Source: Siminovitchia thermophila (lineage in GTDB: Bacteria; Bacillota; Bacilli; Bacillales; Bacillaceae_C). Taken from it: a stretch of DNA of 64,000 nt. The translations under genes and the position numbers were made by a program. The notes under the pieces were generated by a model that made no database searches, had not been told where the DNA came from, and saw only the letters and a list, made by a program, of their open reading frames with translations. Location: NCBI RefSeq assembly GCF_016909185.1, contig NZ_JAFBFH010000001.1, positions 1-64,000 of the forward strand. The letters run 5' to 3'. Positions 24,603-34,390 of this stretch are shown here, one piece after another; positions within the stretch are counted from its first letter, which is position 1, and every line of letters starts with the position of its first letter.

Positions 24603-24754
24603 ATTACTTCCTCATTTCAACTTGTTGATTGCTGGATTATCATAATGGACAAAATGCCCTCTTCCAGATTATATCCTAAGTTTAAATCGTGAATAAGAAG
24701 AAAAGCAAATGTTATCGCAAACCAAGGCTGTTTAGCACATATGCCTGATATTGC

Positions 24755-24783
24755 TTGACTTCATATATTTGAATTATTAGAAT
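24755..24783 (+). promoter_or_regulatory. promoter of the acyl-CoA island
   Basis: TTGACT (24755-24760), 17-base spacer, TAGAAT (24778-24783), 43 bases before the first ATG of the short-chain dehydrogenase. Confidence 0.6.
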
Positions 24784-24826
24784 ATATTTAATTAACTTCT
24801 CTATTTGTCGAGAAAGGATGATTGTC

Positions 24827-25594
24827 ATGAACATAGATGAGGTTACCGCAATCGTTACGGGAGGAGCCTCCGGTCTTGGGGAAGCCACCGTAAGAGACAT
24901 TGTTTCACATGGTGGCCGGGCTTTTATTCTCGACCTTGAGGAAGAAAAAGCAAGGAAGCTTGCGGATGAGCTCGGAAGCAATGCCGCTTTTTTTCATGCT
25001 GATGTTACAGATGAAGACAGTGTTCAAGACGCAGTGGGAAAGGCATGTGACACTTTTGGGCACATCAATGTGCTTGTAAACTGTGCCGGGATTGCTATCG
25101 CTAAGAAAACGCTCGGCAAGCAAGGGCCGCATGATTTGCCGTCCTTTTCAAAAGTCATCGCCGTCAATCTGACAGGCACTTTCAATGCGATCCGCTTGGT
25201 ATCTGAAAAAATGGCGACCAACGAACCGAACCTGCACGGTGAACGGGGTGTCATTATTAATACAGCTTCTGTCGCTGCTTTTGACGGACAAATCGGACAG
25301 GCTGCCTACAGCGCATCAAAGGGCGGTATTGTAGGAATGACATTGCCACTCGCAAGGGATTTGGCTCACCTTGGCATTCGGGTCATGACCATTGCTCCCG
25401 GATTGTTTCATACCCCCCTATTTGCCCAACTGCCTGAAAAAGCCCGAAAAGCCTTGGGTGAAATGACTCCTTTTCCTTCCCGCCTCGGCCAGCCAAGCGA
25501 GTATGCGCATTTAGTGTTGTCAATTATAGAAAACGCGATGCTGAACGGAGAAACAATCCGTCTGGATGGTGCCATTAGAATGCAGCCAAAGTAA
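24827..25594 (+). CDS. short-chain dehydrogenase, 3-hydroxyacyl-CoA dehydrogenase type 2-like
   Basis: A 255-aa NAD-dependent SDR oxidoreductase. The cofactor motif [11 protein letters not shown] lies near the start, NCAGI follows, and the catalytic set is Ser in NTASVAAF and Tyr-x-x-x-Lys in YSASKGG. Overall it resembles human HSD10 and bacterial 3-hydroxyacyl-CoA or 3-hydroxy-2-methylacyl-CoA dehydrogenases. The ATG at 24827 follows GAAAGGA; a nearby upstream ATG overlaps that site. It is first in a set with acyl-CoA dehydrogenase, CoA transferase/racemase and acyl-CoA ligase, so it probably oxidises a hydroxyacyl-CoA in that path. Confidence 0.8.
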   Translation: MNIDEVTAIVTGGASGLGEATVRDIVSHGGRAFILDLEEEKARKLADELGSNAAFFHADVTDEDSVQDAVGKACDTFGHINVLVNCAGIAIAKKTLGKQGPHDLPSFSKVIAVNLTGTFNAIRLVSEKMATNEPNLHGERGVIINTASVAAFDGQIGQAAYSASKGGIVGMTLPLARDLAHLGIRVMTIAPGLFHTPLFAQLPEKARKALGEMTPFPSRLGQPSEYAHLVLSIIENAMLNGETIRLDGAIRMQPK

Positions 25595-25627
25595 TGGCAA
25601 AACCCTCAAAAGCACGAGGTGAACATA

Positions 25628-26773
25628 GTGAAAAGAACGTTTTTAAAAGAAGAACATGACATTTTCCGCCGGTCACTAAGAACCTTTCTTGAACAGGAAG
25701 CTGCCCCCTTTATTAAGCGATGGGAAGAAGAAAAAGAAGTTCCGCGTAGTTTTTGGAAAAAGATGGGGAAGCATGGATTTCTCTCCCCGCAAGTCAGTGA
25801 GAAATACGGAGGGTATGATGCCGACTTCGGTTTTGCCGTTGTCGTTTCCGAAGAGTTGGACCGTGTGAATGTTGGACTTGTTGGAATCAGTTTACATAAT
25901 GACATTGTCATTCCCTATATTGAAACATACGGCACCGAAGAGCAGAAGAAGCGGTGGCTGCCGGGGACTATTAGCGGAGACTTGATCTCGGCGATTGCCA
26001 TGACAGAGCCGGGAGCCGGTTCCGATTTGGCCGCGATTAAGACGAAGGCCATTAAAGATGGAAACCATTATGTTTTAAATGGAGAAAAAACATTTATTAC
26101 AAATGGAAAAACCGCTGATATCGTTGTAGTGGTATGCAAAACGGATCCTCAGGCCAGTCCGCCGCACAAAGGAATCAGCCTGCTCGTCGTTGAAGCGGGA
26201 ACACCCGGCTTTATAAAAGGGAAAAAATTAAACAAGCTTGGCCAACATCTCAATGACACTTGCGAGTTAATTTTTGAAGATGCGAGAATTCCTGCGCAAA
26301 ACTTGTTGGGAGAAGAAGGAAAAGGATTCTATTATTTAATGGAAAAATTACAGCAGGAACGGCTTTTGGTTGCTATTCAGAGCATGGCCTCAGCAGAACT
26401 CATGCTGGAGAAGACCGTTGAATTTGTAGAACAGCGGGAAGCCTTTGGCAAACGCATCAGCCAGTTTCAAAATACGCAGTTTAAGCTGGCAGAAATGAAG
26501 TCGGAAATTGAAATTGGCAGGACATTTGTGGACAGGCTCATTGAAGCGCATATAAACAATACAAAAATCACGACAGAAGTAGCCATGGCCAAATGGTGGA
26601 CAACAGATTTGGTGAAGAAAGTGTCTGCAAACTGTTTACAGCTTCACGGGGGGTACGGATATATGGAAGAATACGAGATTGCGAGAAGGTACCGCGATGT
26701 GGCCGTTTCATCCATATATGCAGGTTCCAATGAAATTATGAAAATGATCATTGCAAAAAATATGGGTCTATGA
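25628..26773 (+). CDS. acyl-CoA dehydrogenase
   Basis: A 381-aa FAD enzyme that introduces the alpha-beta double bond in acyl-CoA. Visible are AMTEPGAGSDLAAIKTKA (FAD and substrate site), QREAFGKRISQFQ, LQLHGGYGYMEEY and the C-terminal YAGSNEIMKMI, whose Glu is the usual catalytic base. The start is the GTG at 25628 behind GAGGTGA; a GTG at 25619 overlaps that site. Chain-length preference cannot be read. The next gene begins 21 bases downstream, so they are cotranscribed. Confidence 0.9.
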   Translation: MKRTFLKEEHDIFRRSLRTFLEQEAAPFIKRWEEEKEVPRSFWKKMGKHGFLSPQVSEKYGGYDADFGFAVVVSEELDRVNVGLVGISLHNDIVIPYIETYGTEEQKKRWLPGTISGDLISAIAMTEPGAGSDLAAIKTKAIKDGNHYVLNGEKTFITNGKTADIVVVVCKTDPQASPPHKGISLLVVEAGTPGFIKGKKLNKLGQHLNDTCELIFEDARIPAQNLLGEEGKGFYYLMEKLQQERLLVAIQSMASAELMLEKTVEFVEQREAFGKRISQFQNTQFKLAEMKSEIEIGRTFVDRLIEAHINNTKITTEVAMAKWWTTDLVKKVSANCLQLHGGYGYMEEYEIARRYRDVAVSSIYAGSNEIMKMIIAKNMGL

Positions 26774-26794
26774 CATTTGAAAGGAGGAGCCTTT

Positions 26795-27922
26795 TTGCCG
26801 TTAACATCTATTATGGTCTTGGATTTAACCCGCCTCCTGCCGGGACCTTATTGCACGATGATTCTGGCTGACTTTGGGGCGGAGGTCATAAAAGTAGAAG
26901 ATCCCCAGCTTGGCGATTATGCAAGACATTTCGAACCGAAAACGAATGGAAGCAGTGCCCTGTTTCAATCACTGAATCGTAACAAAAAGAGTATTTGTCT
27001 GAATTTGAAAGATGAAAGCGATAAAAAAACCTTTACGCAACTGGTTAAACAAGCGGATGTCCTTGTTGAATCTTTTCGGCCAAATGTCATGAAACGGCTT
27101 GGACTTGACTATCAAACGTTAAAAGAGCTGAATCCCGGTTTAATCTTTTGCTCCATAACAGGGTATGGACAAACTGGTCCTTATGCAAACCGCCCCGGCC
27201 ATGACATCAATTATCTTAGCTATGCCGGGCTTTTGGATATTATGGGAGCAAAGGATGGCATCCCGATCGTTCCCGCTGTCCAAATTGCCGATATTGGGGG
27301 CGGGGCTTTTCCGGCTGCTGTCGGTATTTTGCTCGCACTACTGGAAAGAAACCGGTCAGGAAAAGGACAATTGATTGATATATCCATGCTCGATGGAGTG
27401 ATTTCCTGGCTGCAAACATCGCTTCCAAATTTTTTGGCAGGCGGCACTGTCCCAAAACGCGGTGAAGAAATGCTGACCGGCGGACGGGCATGCTACTCCG
27501 TTTATGAAACAAAGGACGGAAGGTTTTTATCAGTCGGGGCCATTGAGCCGAAGTTTTGGAAAGCTTTTTGCCATACAATTGAACAGCCTGATTTTATTCC
27601 TTTATTGGAAGCGTCTTTACATGAACAGCACCGGCTGAAATATGAGATTCAACAGATTATATTGCAAAAAACTCTTTCCGAATGGATAAAAGCGTTTTCT
27701 GAAGTGGAAGCATGCGTCTCTCCTGTTTTAACTTTTAAAGAAATGACAAGAGATCCGCAAGTTGTCGCAAGAGGCATCCTGCGAACCATTTTTCAGCAAA
27801 TGGCAGGTGAAATAACATATATTGATAATCCGATCAAACTATCAGATACGCCCGCAACATTCAGATATCCGGCTCCCAAACACGGTGAACATAATAACCA
27901 AGTAATTAGCCATATAAAGTGA
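26795..27922 (+). CDS. class III CoA transferase / alpha-methylacyl-CoA racemase-like
   Basis: A 375-aa CaiB/BaiF family protein. It begins VLDLTRLLPGPYCTMILADF, followed by ADFGAEVIKVE and SFRPNVMKRLG. The GHDINYL motif with its His-Asp pair is typical of alpha-methylacyl-CoA racemases, and a CoA transferase is the alternative. The start is the TTG at 26795, since AAAGGAGGAG lies just before it. The stop codon TGA (27920-27922) lies inside the first bases of an inverted 147-bp repeat, so insertion of the repeat may have changed the last residues. Confidence 0.8.
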   Translation: MPLTSIMVLDLTRLLPGPYCTMILADFGAEVIKVEDPQLGDYARHFEPKTNGSSALFQSLNRNKKSICLNLKDESDKKTFTQLVKQADVLVESFRPNVMKRLGLDYQTLKELNPGLIFCSITGYGQTGPYANRPGHDINYLSYAGLLDIMGAKDGIPIVPAVQIADIGGGAFPAAVGILLALLERNRSGKGQLIDISMLDGVISWLQTSLPNFLAGGTVPKRGEEMLTGGRACYSVYETKDGRFLSVGAIEPKFWKAFCHTIEQPDFIPLLEASLHEQHRLKYEIQQIILQKTLSEWIKAFSEVEACVSPVLTFKEMTRDPQVVARGILRTIFQQMAGEITYIDNPIKLSDTPATFRYPAPKHGEHNNQVISHIK

Positions 27923-28209
27923 AACTTCATTCAGTAGGCGTTTCTCCTACTGAATGTTAGTTGAACCAATCGGGCATTTAGGTGCCGTTCTCTCCCATTT
28001 AGACCTTTTGTATTCACTCAAGATTTTGAAGTGGGAGGCTTACGGCACCTTACATGCGGGATAAAGTGAAACTTCATTCAGTAGGCGTTTCTCCTACTGA
28101 ATGTTAGTTGAACCAATCGGGCATTTAGGTGCCGTTCTCTCCCATTTAGACCTTTTGTATTCACTCAGGTCTTGATGTGGTGTATATATGGCACCTTACA
28201 TGCGGGATA
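27915..28209 (-). repeat. two tandem copies of the ~147-bp repeat, inverted
   Basis: Two units on the minus strand (about 27915-28064 and 28062-28209), each with the hairpin TTCAGTAGG/CCTACTGAA, the string TTAGTTGAACCAATCGGGC and the end ACCTTACATGCGGGATAAA. They fill the gap between the CoA transferase and the acyl-CoA ligase, carry the stop codon of the former and end 30 bases before the start of the latter. Confidence 0.9.
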
Positions 28210-28238
28210 AAATAAAGCAGAGTAAAGGAGAGTTCCCT

Positions 28239-29849
28239 ATGATGGACATCCCATTAACCCTCACTGCGCTGATAGAGCGTGCTGAAAAATATTTTTCCAA
28301 AAAAGAGGTCATTTCTAGGACCCATGGCGGATTGCATCGTCTCAATTACGGGAAAATCGGCCGCCGTACTCGGGCTTTAGCAAGCGCATTGGAAAAGTTG
28401 GGCGTAAAAAAAGGAGATCGTGTCGGGACATTCGCCTGGAACCACCACCGCCATTTGGAAGCGTATTTTGCCATCCCATGCATGGGCGCAGTGTTGCACA
28501 CCATTAACATCCGTTTGTCAGTAGAGCATTTAATATATATTATCAATCATGCTGAGAACAAAATATTGCTGATCGACCCTGACCTTTTGCCCATTATTGA
28601 AAAAATTCGAGAACAGATCCCCACGGTGCAAGCTTTTATTGTCATGGCTGATGAAAATGCATCCATAGAGTCCAGTTTAGAACCATTATATTCTTATGAA
28701 AAGCTGGTCGGTGATGGCGATGAATCTTATGAGTTCACATCTGATATCGAGGAAAACGACCCTGCGGGCATGTGTTTTACTTCTGCAACAACAGGAAAAC
28801 CGAAAGGCGTTGTTTATTCCCACAGAGGTATCGTTCTGCACAGCATGGCATTAAGTATGGCCGATACCGCGGGCATTTCCGAATCAGATATAGCAATGCC
28901 TGTTGTCCCAATGTTTCACGTAAATGCCTGGGGATTGCCGTTTGTGGCCACCTGGCTTGGAACTACGCAAGTCCTTCCCGGTCCCATGGTGACACCCAAG
29001 CTTCTTGCCGAACTCATTGAAACTCATAAGATAACGATTGCAGCCGGTGTGCCGACCATTTGGATCGGACTGTTACATGAACTTGAAAACGGAGAATACG
29101 ACACGTCCAGCTTAAGGTATGTCCTTTGCGGAGGAGCTGCCGCGCCTAAAAGCGTGATTCATGCGTTTGAATCAAAGTTCGGCATACCTTTTATTCACGC
29201 ATACGGCATGACGGAAACGACACCCCTGGCTACGCTGTCGCGCCTCAAAAGTTATCAGCGTGATCTTCCAGAAGAAGAGAAGCTGGCGATCAAGGCTAAA
29301 CAAGGGATCGTTGCTCCCGGTCTTGAAATCAAAGTAATCAACGAAAATGGCGAAGTGAAGCCTGATGGAAAGGAAATGGGAGAGCTTCTCATTCGTGGCC
29401 CCTGGATCGCCAATGAGTATTACAAAGACGAGCGGACGGAAGACGCCTTCCAAGACGGCTGGCTTCATACCGGAGATGTGGTAACAATTGATGAGGAAGG
29501 CTTTATCCATATTATCGACCGGACAAAGGATCTAATCAAAAGTGGCGGTGAATGGATCTCTTCTGTCGAACTGGAAAATGCGCTCATGGCCCATGAAGCT
29601 GTTTTTGAAGCGGCAGTTGTTTCGGTTCCCCATCCAAAATGGCAGGAACGCCCTGTTGCGTGCGTCGTTCTTAAAGAAGGAAAAAGCTTGACAAAAGAGG
29701 AAATCATCGCCTTTTTGAAACCGCAATTTGTCAGCTGGTGGCTTCCTGATGATGTGATCTTTCTCAAGGAAATACCCAAAACATCCGTTGGAAAGTTTTT
29801 AAAACGCCAACTGCAGGAACAATTGAAAGAACATCTTACCACCCAGTAA
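28239..29849 (+). CDS. acyl-CoA synthetase (AMP-forming)
   Basis: A 536-aa adenylate-forming ligase that activates a fatty or other carboxylic acid with ATP and CoA. Motifs: TSATTGKPKGVVYSHR, YGMTETTP, GWLHTGDV, RTKDLIKSGGEWIS and the C-terminal catalytic Lys in KTSVGKFLKR. I use the ATG at 28239, preceded by AAAGGAG. An in-frame ATG at 28188 lies inside the repeat and would add 17 repeat-derived residues. It completes the acyl-CoA island as the entry enzyme. Substrate unknown; length and motifs fit medium- or long-chain ligases. Confidence 0.85.
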   Translation: MMDIPLTLTALIERAEKYFSKKEVISRTHGGLHRLNYGKIGRRTRALASALEKLGVKKGDRVGTFAWNHHRHLEAYFAIPCMGAVLHTINIRLSVEHLIYIINHAENKILLIDPDLLPIIEKIREQIPTVQAFIVMADENASIESSLEPLYSYEKLVGDGDESYEFTSDIEENDPAGMCFTSATTGKPKGVVYSHRGIVLHSMALSMADTAGISESDIAMPVVPMFHVNAWGLPFVATWLGTTQVLPGPMVTPKLLAELIETHKITIAAGVPTIWIGLLHELENGEYDTSSLRYVLCGGAAAPKSVIHAFESKFGIPFIHAYGMTETTPLATLSRLKSYQRDLPEEEKLAIKAKQGIVAPGLEIKVINENGEVKPDGKEMGELLIRGPWIANEYYKDERTEDAFQDGWLHTGDVVTIDEEGFIHIIDRTKDLIKSGGEWISSVELENALMAHEAVFEAAVVSVPHPKWQERPVACVVLKEGKSLTKEEIIAFLKPQFVSWWLPDDVIFLKEIPKTSVGKFLKRQLQEQLKEHLTTQ

Positions 29850-29932
29850 ATAAAGGAAATGGCGCTGACGCCTTATGGCTCTAATACTTCGTGCTCGGCT
29901 TCTGAACGCAAAAAATAATAAAAAACCTAATG

Positions 29933-29971
29933 AAATCATGTGGAAGAAGAACTTTTTCCTCCACATGATTT
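29933..29971 (+). terminator. terminator of the acyl-CoA island
   Basis: AAATCATGTGGA and TCCACATGATTT form a 12-bp stem (29933-29944 with 29960-29971), followed by a T-rich stretch. Confidence 0.65.
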
Positions 29972-30435
29972 TCATTTGTTCGATCTCCACAAGCCAAAAC
30001 AGCAGAAATAAGCGACAAACGGGCAGCTGGACGGACACGTCCGCACAATAATAGCGGACAGCTGGACGGTGGAATTTTGCCCGTAAGCACGAATGGCTCA
30101 AAACCCGTTCGATTGTCCTTGAAAAAGGAGAGAGATCACTCAGTCAAGTTTTCGGCCTTGGACGTCATGCAATATGATATTAATAATCGGTCCCTGAATC
30201 TGTGTAAATTGCACTTATCTTAATCATGAGTATGAGCAATATATTTTTCTCATGGAAGTTGCTTTTCCAATGGGCAGCTCACCGTTTTACTAAAAAGGTC
30301 CTTGCCGTGCGTCCCTCCCCCTGCCTCTTCCATCATCGCTTTTTCAATTTGCGGGAAAATGCGCAACTCGTCCGTCCATCAAGCGTCAGGCCAAATTTAT
30401 TTTAGGAGTGGGAGCTTTACGACCACGACCGTCAC
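29972..30435. other. no gene seen; short repeats
   Basis: 464 bases. AGCTGGACGG occurs twice (about 30028 and 30061) and GGACGGACACGTCC is palindromic. There is a spurious-looking ribosome site near 30126. No convincing reading frame on either strand. Confidence 0.35.
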
Positions 30436-31824
30436 CTAACTCACATTTGCTTTTTCCTCTTCCAAATCCTTTAAATAATATTTTTCCGAAGTGAAAAACT
30501 CATCTTTTAGCTCCTTCACTTGTTTACGGAGCAAAAGGATCGCTATGACATTTGGAATCAGTATTGCCGCAAGGGCGATATCAAGAAAGCTCCACAGCAC
30601 TTCGGCGGCGCCAATAGCGCCAAGAATAATGCACGCGACATATACTACTTGCATTCCTCTTCCTGCCGTTAATCCAAATAAAAACTCAGCCTGCTTTACT
30701 CCGTAATAAATCAGAACAAGCATCGTAGAAAGCACAAAGAACACGAGGGAAATCGCCACGACGGCACTTCCAATCCCGCCAAAATACTCTCCAAATGCGA
30801 CCGCTGTCAAGCCGGAGGGGTTTTCACTGGCTGCTTCTCGTGTCCAGGCATCTGAGGATAGGACAACAAACGCTGTTGCGGTACAAATGATGAGCGTGTC
30901 CACCACGATTCCGATGATAGACCAAAATCCCTGTCTTACCGGATGGTCAGTTGTCGCTGTGGCGTGCGCAATTGGTGTTGTTCCGAGTCCTGCTTCATTA
31001 GAATATAGACCGCGGGCAAATCCCCAGCGGATTGTTTCCGCAATGGCGGCCCCGGCAAATCCCCCGATTGCCGACATTGGCTGAAAAGCAGAAGTGACGA
31101 TCAATTTAATGATGGAGGGAAACTCTCCGATATTCATGGCAACAATGATGAGAGCTGATGCCACATAAAATATAGCCATAAATGGCACCACAAATTCGGT
31201 GACGCGGCCGATTCTTTTAATACCGCCAAATACAATGATGGAAATCAAAGCGGCGGCGCCAATACCTGTATATAAAGGAGAGATTTGGGTTGTTTCATAA
31301 ATGGTAGAGGCAATTGAATTTCCTTGCACCATCATGCTGGGGACAAGTTCAAGCATGAGGGCGAAAGAAAACCAGATGCCAAGCCATTTCATGTTAAGCC
31401 CTTTTGTCATGTAATACATTGGTCCGCCTACGTATTCTCCCGTTTCGTTTTTCTCCCGGTAACGTACAGCGAGAACACTTTCAGAAAACTTAATAGACAT
31501 GCCGATTAACGCGATGACCCACATCCAAAAAATGGAACCAGGCCCTCCAAACATAATGGCAGCCGGTACCCCCACAATATTTGCGGCGCCAATCGTACAG
31601 GACAACTCGGAGGTCAGAGCCTGAAAAGGAGTAAGTGTCCCCTTCCCTTTCGGCCTTTTGAAAACGCTTCCTAATGTTTGTTTTATGATATAAATAGGAT
31701 AGCGAAATTGAAAAAAACCGAGCAGAACAGTTAAATATATACCCGTGACAAGAAGCAACAAAATAATGGGCAAACCCCATAACCAATTGGAAAAAGCCTC
31801 TACTTTCGCAAGAAATTCATCCAT
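30436..31824 (-). CDS. sodium:alanine symporter (AGCS family)
   Basis: A 462-aa integral membrane transporter that takes up alanine or glycine with sodium. About 10-11 spans are visible. Family signatures are FQALTSELSCTIGAANIVGV near residue 65, GGPMYYMTKGL, and RGLYSNEAGLGTTPIAHA near residue 275. The C-terminal tail is charged and cytoplasmic (LKDLEEEKANVS). Length is normal. Single gene, divergent from the YitT gene. No riboswitch is visible in its leader. Confidence 0.85.
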   Translation of the reverse strand: MDEFLAKVEAFSNWLWGLPIILLLLVTGIYLTVLLGFFQFRYPIYIIKQTLGSVFKRPKGKGTLTPFQALTSELSCTIGAANIVGVPAAIMFGGPGSIFWMWVIALIGMSIKFSESVLAVRYREKNETGEYVGGPMYYMTKGLNMKWLGIWFSFALMLELVPSMMVQGNSIASTIYETTQISPLYTGIGAAALISIIVFGGIKRIGRVTEFVVPFMAIFYVASALIIVAMNIGEFPSIIKLIVTSAFQPMSAIGGFAGAAIAETIRWGFARGLYSNEAGLGTTPIAHATATTDHPVRQGFWSIIGIVVDTLIICTATAFVVLSSDAWTREAASENPSGLTAVAFGEYFGGIGSAVVAISLVFFVLSTMLVLIYYGVKQAEFLFGLTAGRGMQVVYVACIILGAIGAAEVLWSFLDIALAAILIPNVIAILLLRKQVKELKDEFFTSEKYYLKDLEEEKANVS

Positions 31825-31973
31825 CTTAATTCAAACAACCCCTTTCCCTATTAGGTACGAATTACCCCGTTCCAGAGGCTATAAACACACTTTTTAAAAA
31901 ATAGGAAAAATGTCATAGTTCTGAAATTTTATTATCGGAACAATTCATTTTTTCGAGTTCATATTTTGGGACT

Positions 31974-32002
31974 TTTTCAATAGCGTCTGGAAAGTTTATA
32001 AT
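31974..32002 (+). promoter_or_regulatory. promoter of the YitT-like gene
   Basis: TTTTCA (31974-31979), 17-base spacer, TATAAT (31997-32002), 32 bases before the ATG. Confidence 0.45.
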
Positions 32003-32034
32003 ATAAATAAGCCATTAAAGAGAGGAATTATCCA

Positions 32035-32928
32035 ATGAGACAGAAAGACAAAACATTACCTTCCCAGGCGCAGCACAGAAAGTTGACGAAAAAGGCTCTT
32101 TTCTGGCGATTCGTTTTTGTCACTTTAGGGGCTGTTCTGATGGCTGTCGCTTTAGAGTTTTTCTTAATACCGAACAACATTTTGGACGGAGGCATTACCG
32201 GCATTTCCATCATTGTCGGATATCTCACCGGTTGGAGAGTTGGATTTATCATCTTTCTATTAAACCTGCCTTTTATTTATATTGGGTATAAACAGATGGG
32301 AAAAACCTTCGCGCTGACCACATTGTATGGTATTTTTATTTTATCCATCACCTCTATTCTCCTTCATAATGTCTATATCGTGACAGATGATTTATTGCTG
32401 GATACGGTTTTTGGCGGGATCATTTTGGGAGTCGGTGTCGGCATGGTGATCAGAGCCGGCGGTTCACTTGACGGGACAGAGGTTCTCTCCATCCTTTTAA
32501 GTAATAAACTGCCTTTTTCAGTTGGCGAAATCATTATGTTTTTTAACTTTTTTATTTTTACCGCCGCCGGATTTATCTTTAGCTGGGAACGGGCGATGTA
32601 TTCGATCATCACTTATTTCATCGCCTATAAAGCGATTGATTTAGTCGTCGAAGGCTTAAATCAATCTAAATCGGTCTGGATTATTAGCGAGGAAGCGGAA
32701 CATATCGGAGATGCCATCATTGCCAGGCTTGGCCGGGGTGTGACGTATTTGAAAGGCGAAGGCGCTTTTACAGGGGACAAAAAAAGAGTCATTTTTTGTG
32801 TCGTTACCCGCCTGGAAGAATCCAAGTTAAAGACGATCGTAAATGACTTTGACCCCAATGCTTTCATTGCTTTTGGAAATATATCCGAGGTCAAAGGCGG
32901 CAGGTTCAAGAAAAAGCATATTCACTAA
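32035..32928 (+). CDS. YitT-family membrane protein (DUF161 + DUF2179)
   Basis: A 297-aa membrane protein of unknown function. Five or six spans occur at about residues 25-185, including EFFLIPNNILDGGITGISII, and VGMVIRAGGSLDGTEVL is typical of YitT/DUF161. The C-terminal DUF2179 domain (about 205-285) includes RLGRGVTYLKGEGAFTG and FIAFGNISEVKGGRF. Start ATG behind AGAGGAATTATCC. Single gene closed by a strong terminator. Confidence 0.85.
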   Translation: MRQKDKTLPSQAQHRKLTKKALFWRFVFVTLGAVLMAVALEFFLIPNNILDGGITGISIIVGYLTGWRVGFIIFLLNLPFIYIGYKQMGKTFALTTLYGIFILSITSILLHNVYIVTDDLLLDTVFGGIILGVGVGMVIRAGGSLDGTEVLSILLSNKLPFSVGEIIMFFNFFIFTAAGFIFSWERAMYSIITYFIAYKAIDLVVEGLNQSKSVWIISEEAEHIGDAIIARLGRGVTYLKGEGAFTGDKKRVIFCVVTRLEESKLKTIVNDFDPNAFIAFGNISEVKGGRFKKKHIH

Positions 32929-32954
32929 AACCGGCGGAACTGCCGGTTTTTTTT
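32927..32954 (+). terminator. terminator of the YitT-like gene
   Basis: AAAACCGGC (32927-32935) pairs with GCCGGTTTT (32942-32950), followed by more T. Confidence 0.8.
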
Positions 32955-33005
32955 ATGGGAAAAGGACATCCTATCATTAGTAAATATGAAAAGGAGGACG
33001 AACAA

Positions 33006-34139
33006 ATGAAAGCCGTGACATACCAAGGTCCCCAAAAGGTGGAAGTAAAAAATGTCCCTGACCCCGTGATCGAGAAGAAAGATGACATCATCATCCGTAT
33101 TACCTCTACTGCGATTTGCGGATCGGATCTTCATTTATACCTCGGAAACATCAAACTTCGCGAAGGCTATATCATTGGGCATGAACCGATGGGAATCGTG
33201 GAAGAAACAGGCCCGGACGTTACGAAAGTCAAAAAGGGAGACCGGGTCGTCATCCCTTTTACCGTTGCGTGCGGAACTTGCTTTTATTGTAAAAATGACA
33301 TGGAAAGTCAATGTGACCATGCCAATGAAGTTGAAGATACCGGGGGATATTTTGGATACTCCGAATGGTTTGGTGATTATCCGGGAGGCCAGGCCGAGCT
33401 TTTGAGAGTCCCTTTTGGAAATTTCCTTCCGTTTGCCATACCGGAGACGTGTGAACTGGAAGACGAGGCCTTATTGTTTTTATCCGATGTCCTGCCCACA
33501 TCTTATTGGAGTGTGAAAAATGCGGGGGTAAAGCCGGGAGATACCGTTGTTGTTCTCGGCTGTGGCCCCATTGGCCTGATGACGCAAAAATTTGCATGGA
33601 AGGCCGGGGCCAAGCGGGTTATCGGTGTGGACTATATTCCATACCGTTTAGATCATGCTCAAAAAATAAACAATGTCGAAGTCTTTGATTTTACAAAGCA
33701 TGATGATATGGGGTTGGAATTAAAAGAGTTAACGAGCGGAGGCGCGGACGTTGTCATTGACTGTGTCGGGATGGACGGAAAAAAATCCCCGCTAGAAAAA
33801 GTCGGACAAAAGCTGATGATCCAAGGCGGAACGTTAAGCGCCATTCAAATAGCAACAAAGGCCGTTCGAAAGTTCGGCACCATCCAGCTGACAGGTGTAT
33901 ATGGATTAAACTATAACATGTTTCCGCTCGGCGATCTTTTCGCCCGAAACATATCACTAAAAATGGGCCAGGCCCCTGCCCCTCATTTCATGCAGGAACT
34001 TTATGAACAAATCGTTTCCAACGAGATTGATCCGACTGATATTATCACCCACCGAATTCCATTAGAAGAAGCGGCCCGAGGCTATGAAATGTTTAACGAA
34101 CGCGAGGAAGGCTGCATCAAGGTTGTCATGAAGCCGTAA
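33006..34139 (+). CDS. zinc-dependent alcohol dehydrogenase
   Basis: A 377-aa medium-chain dehydrogenase/reductase. Catalytic zinc ligands: Cys in TAICGSDLH and the His-Glu pair in GHEPMG. The structural zinc loop has four Cys in CGTCFYCKNDMESQC. The NAD site is VVVLGCGPIGL. It resembles the AdhB/formaldehyde dehydrogenase-like group; the substrate is not certain. The ATG at 33006 follows AAAAGGAGGACG; an in-frame ATG at 32955 is upstream of that site. It may be monocistronic: the terminator of the preceding gene ends 50 bases upstream. Confidence 0.85.
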   Translation: MKAVTYQGPQKVEVKNVPDPVIEKKDDIIIRITSTAICGSDLHLYLGNIKLREGYIIGHEPMGIVEETGPDVTKVKKGDRVVIPFTVACGTCFYCKNDMESQCDHANEVEDTGGYFGYSEWFGDYPGGQAELLRVPFGNFLPFAIPETCELEDEALLFLSDVLPTSYWSVKNAGVKPGDTVVVLGCGPIGLMTQKFAWKAGAKRVIGVDYIPYRLDHAQKINNVEVFDFTKHDDMGLELKELTSGGADVVIDCVGMDGKKSPLEKVGQKLMIQGGTLSAIQIATKAVRKFGTIQLTGVYGLNYNMFPLGDLFARNISLKMGQAPAPHFMQELYEQIVSNEIDPTDIITHRIPLEEAARGYEMFNEREEGCIKVVMKP

Positions 34140-34390
34140 GAAAAGTGCAGCGCCTGTTTAGTCACATACAAACTGAAGCACTCCACAATGAGATAAAACG
34201 AAATAGCGGCCAGCGGAAAGCTTTTGTCCGCCGCTTGTTCGTGACGGTCACTTCCGCAGTTGCCCCCAATGTTTTTGAAATGGGGGTAATGCCAGTTCAT
34301 GCGAAAGAAAGCCAAATAACCACAATACGATAAAGGCAAAATGACAAGGAGGTTGGGACACAACTAAATCAGCTGATGAAAAAAAGAACA

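Noticed and set aside
31825-31973. Glycine riboswitch before the alanine symporter gene
   Set aside because: No paired aptamer motifs are visible in this AT-rich leader.
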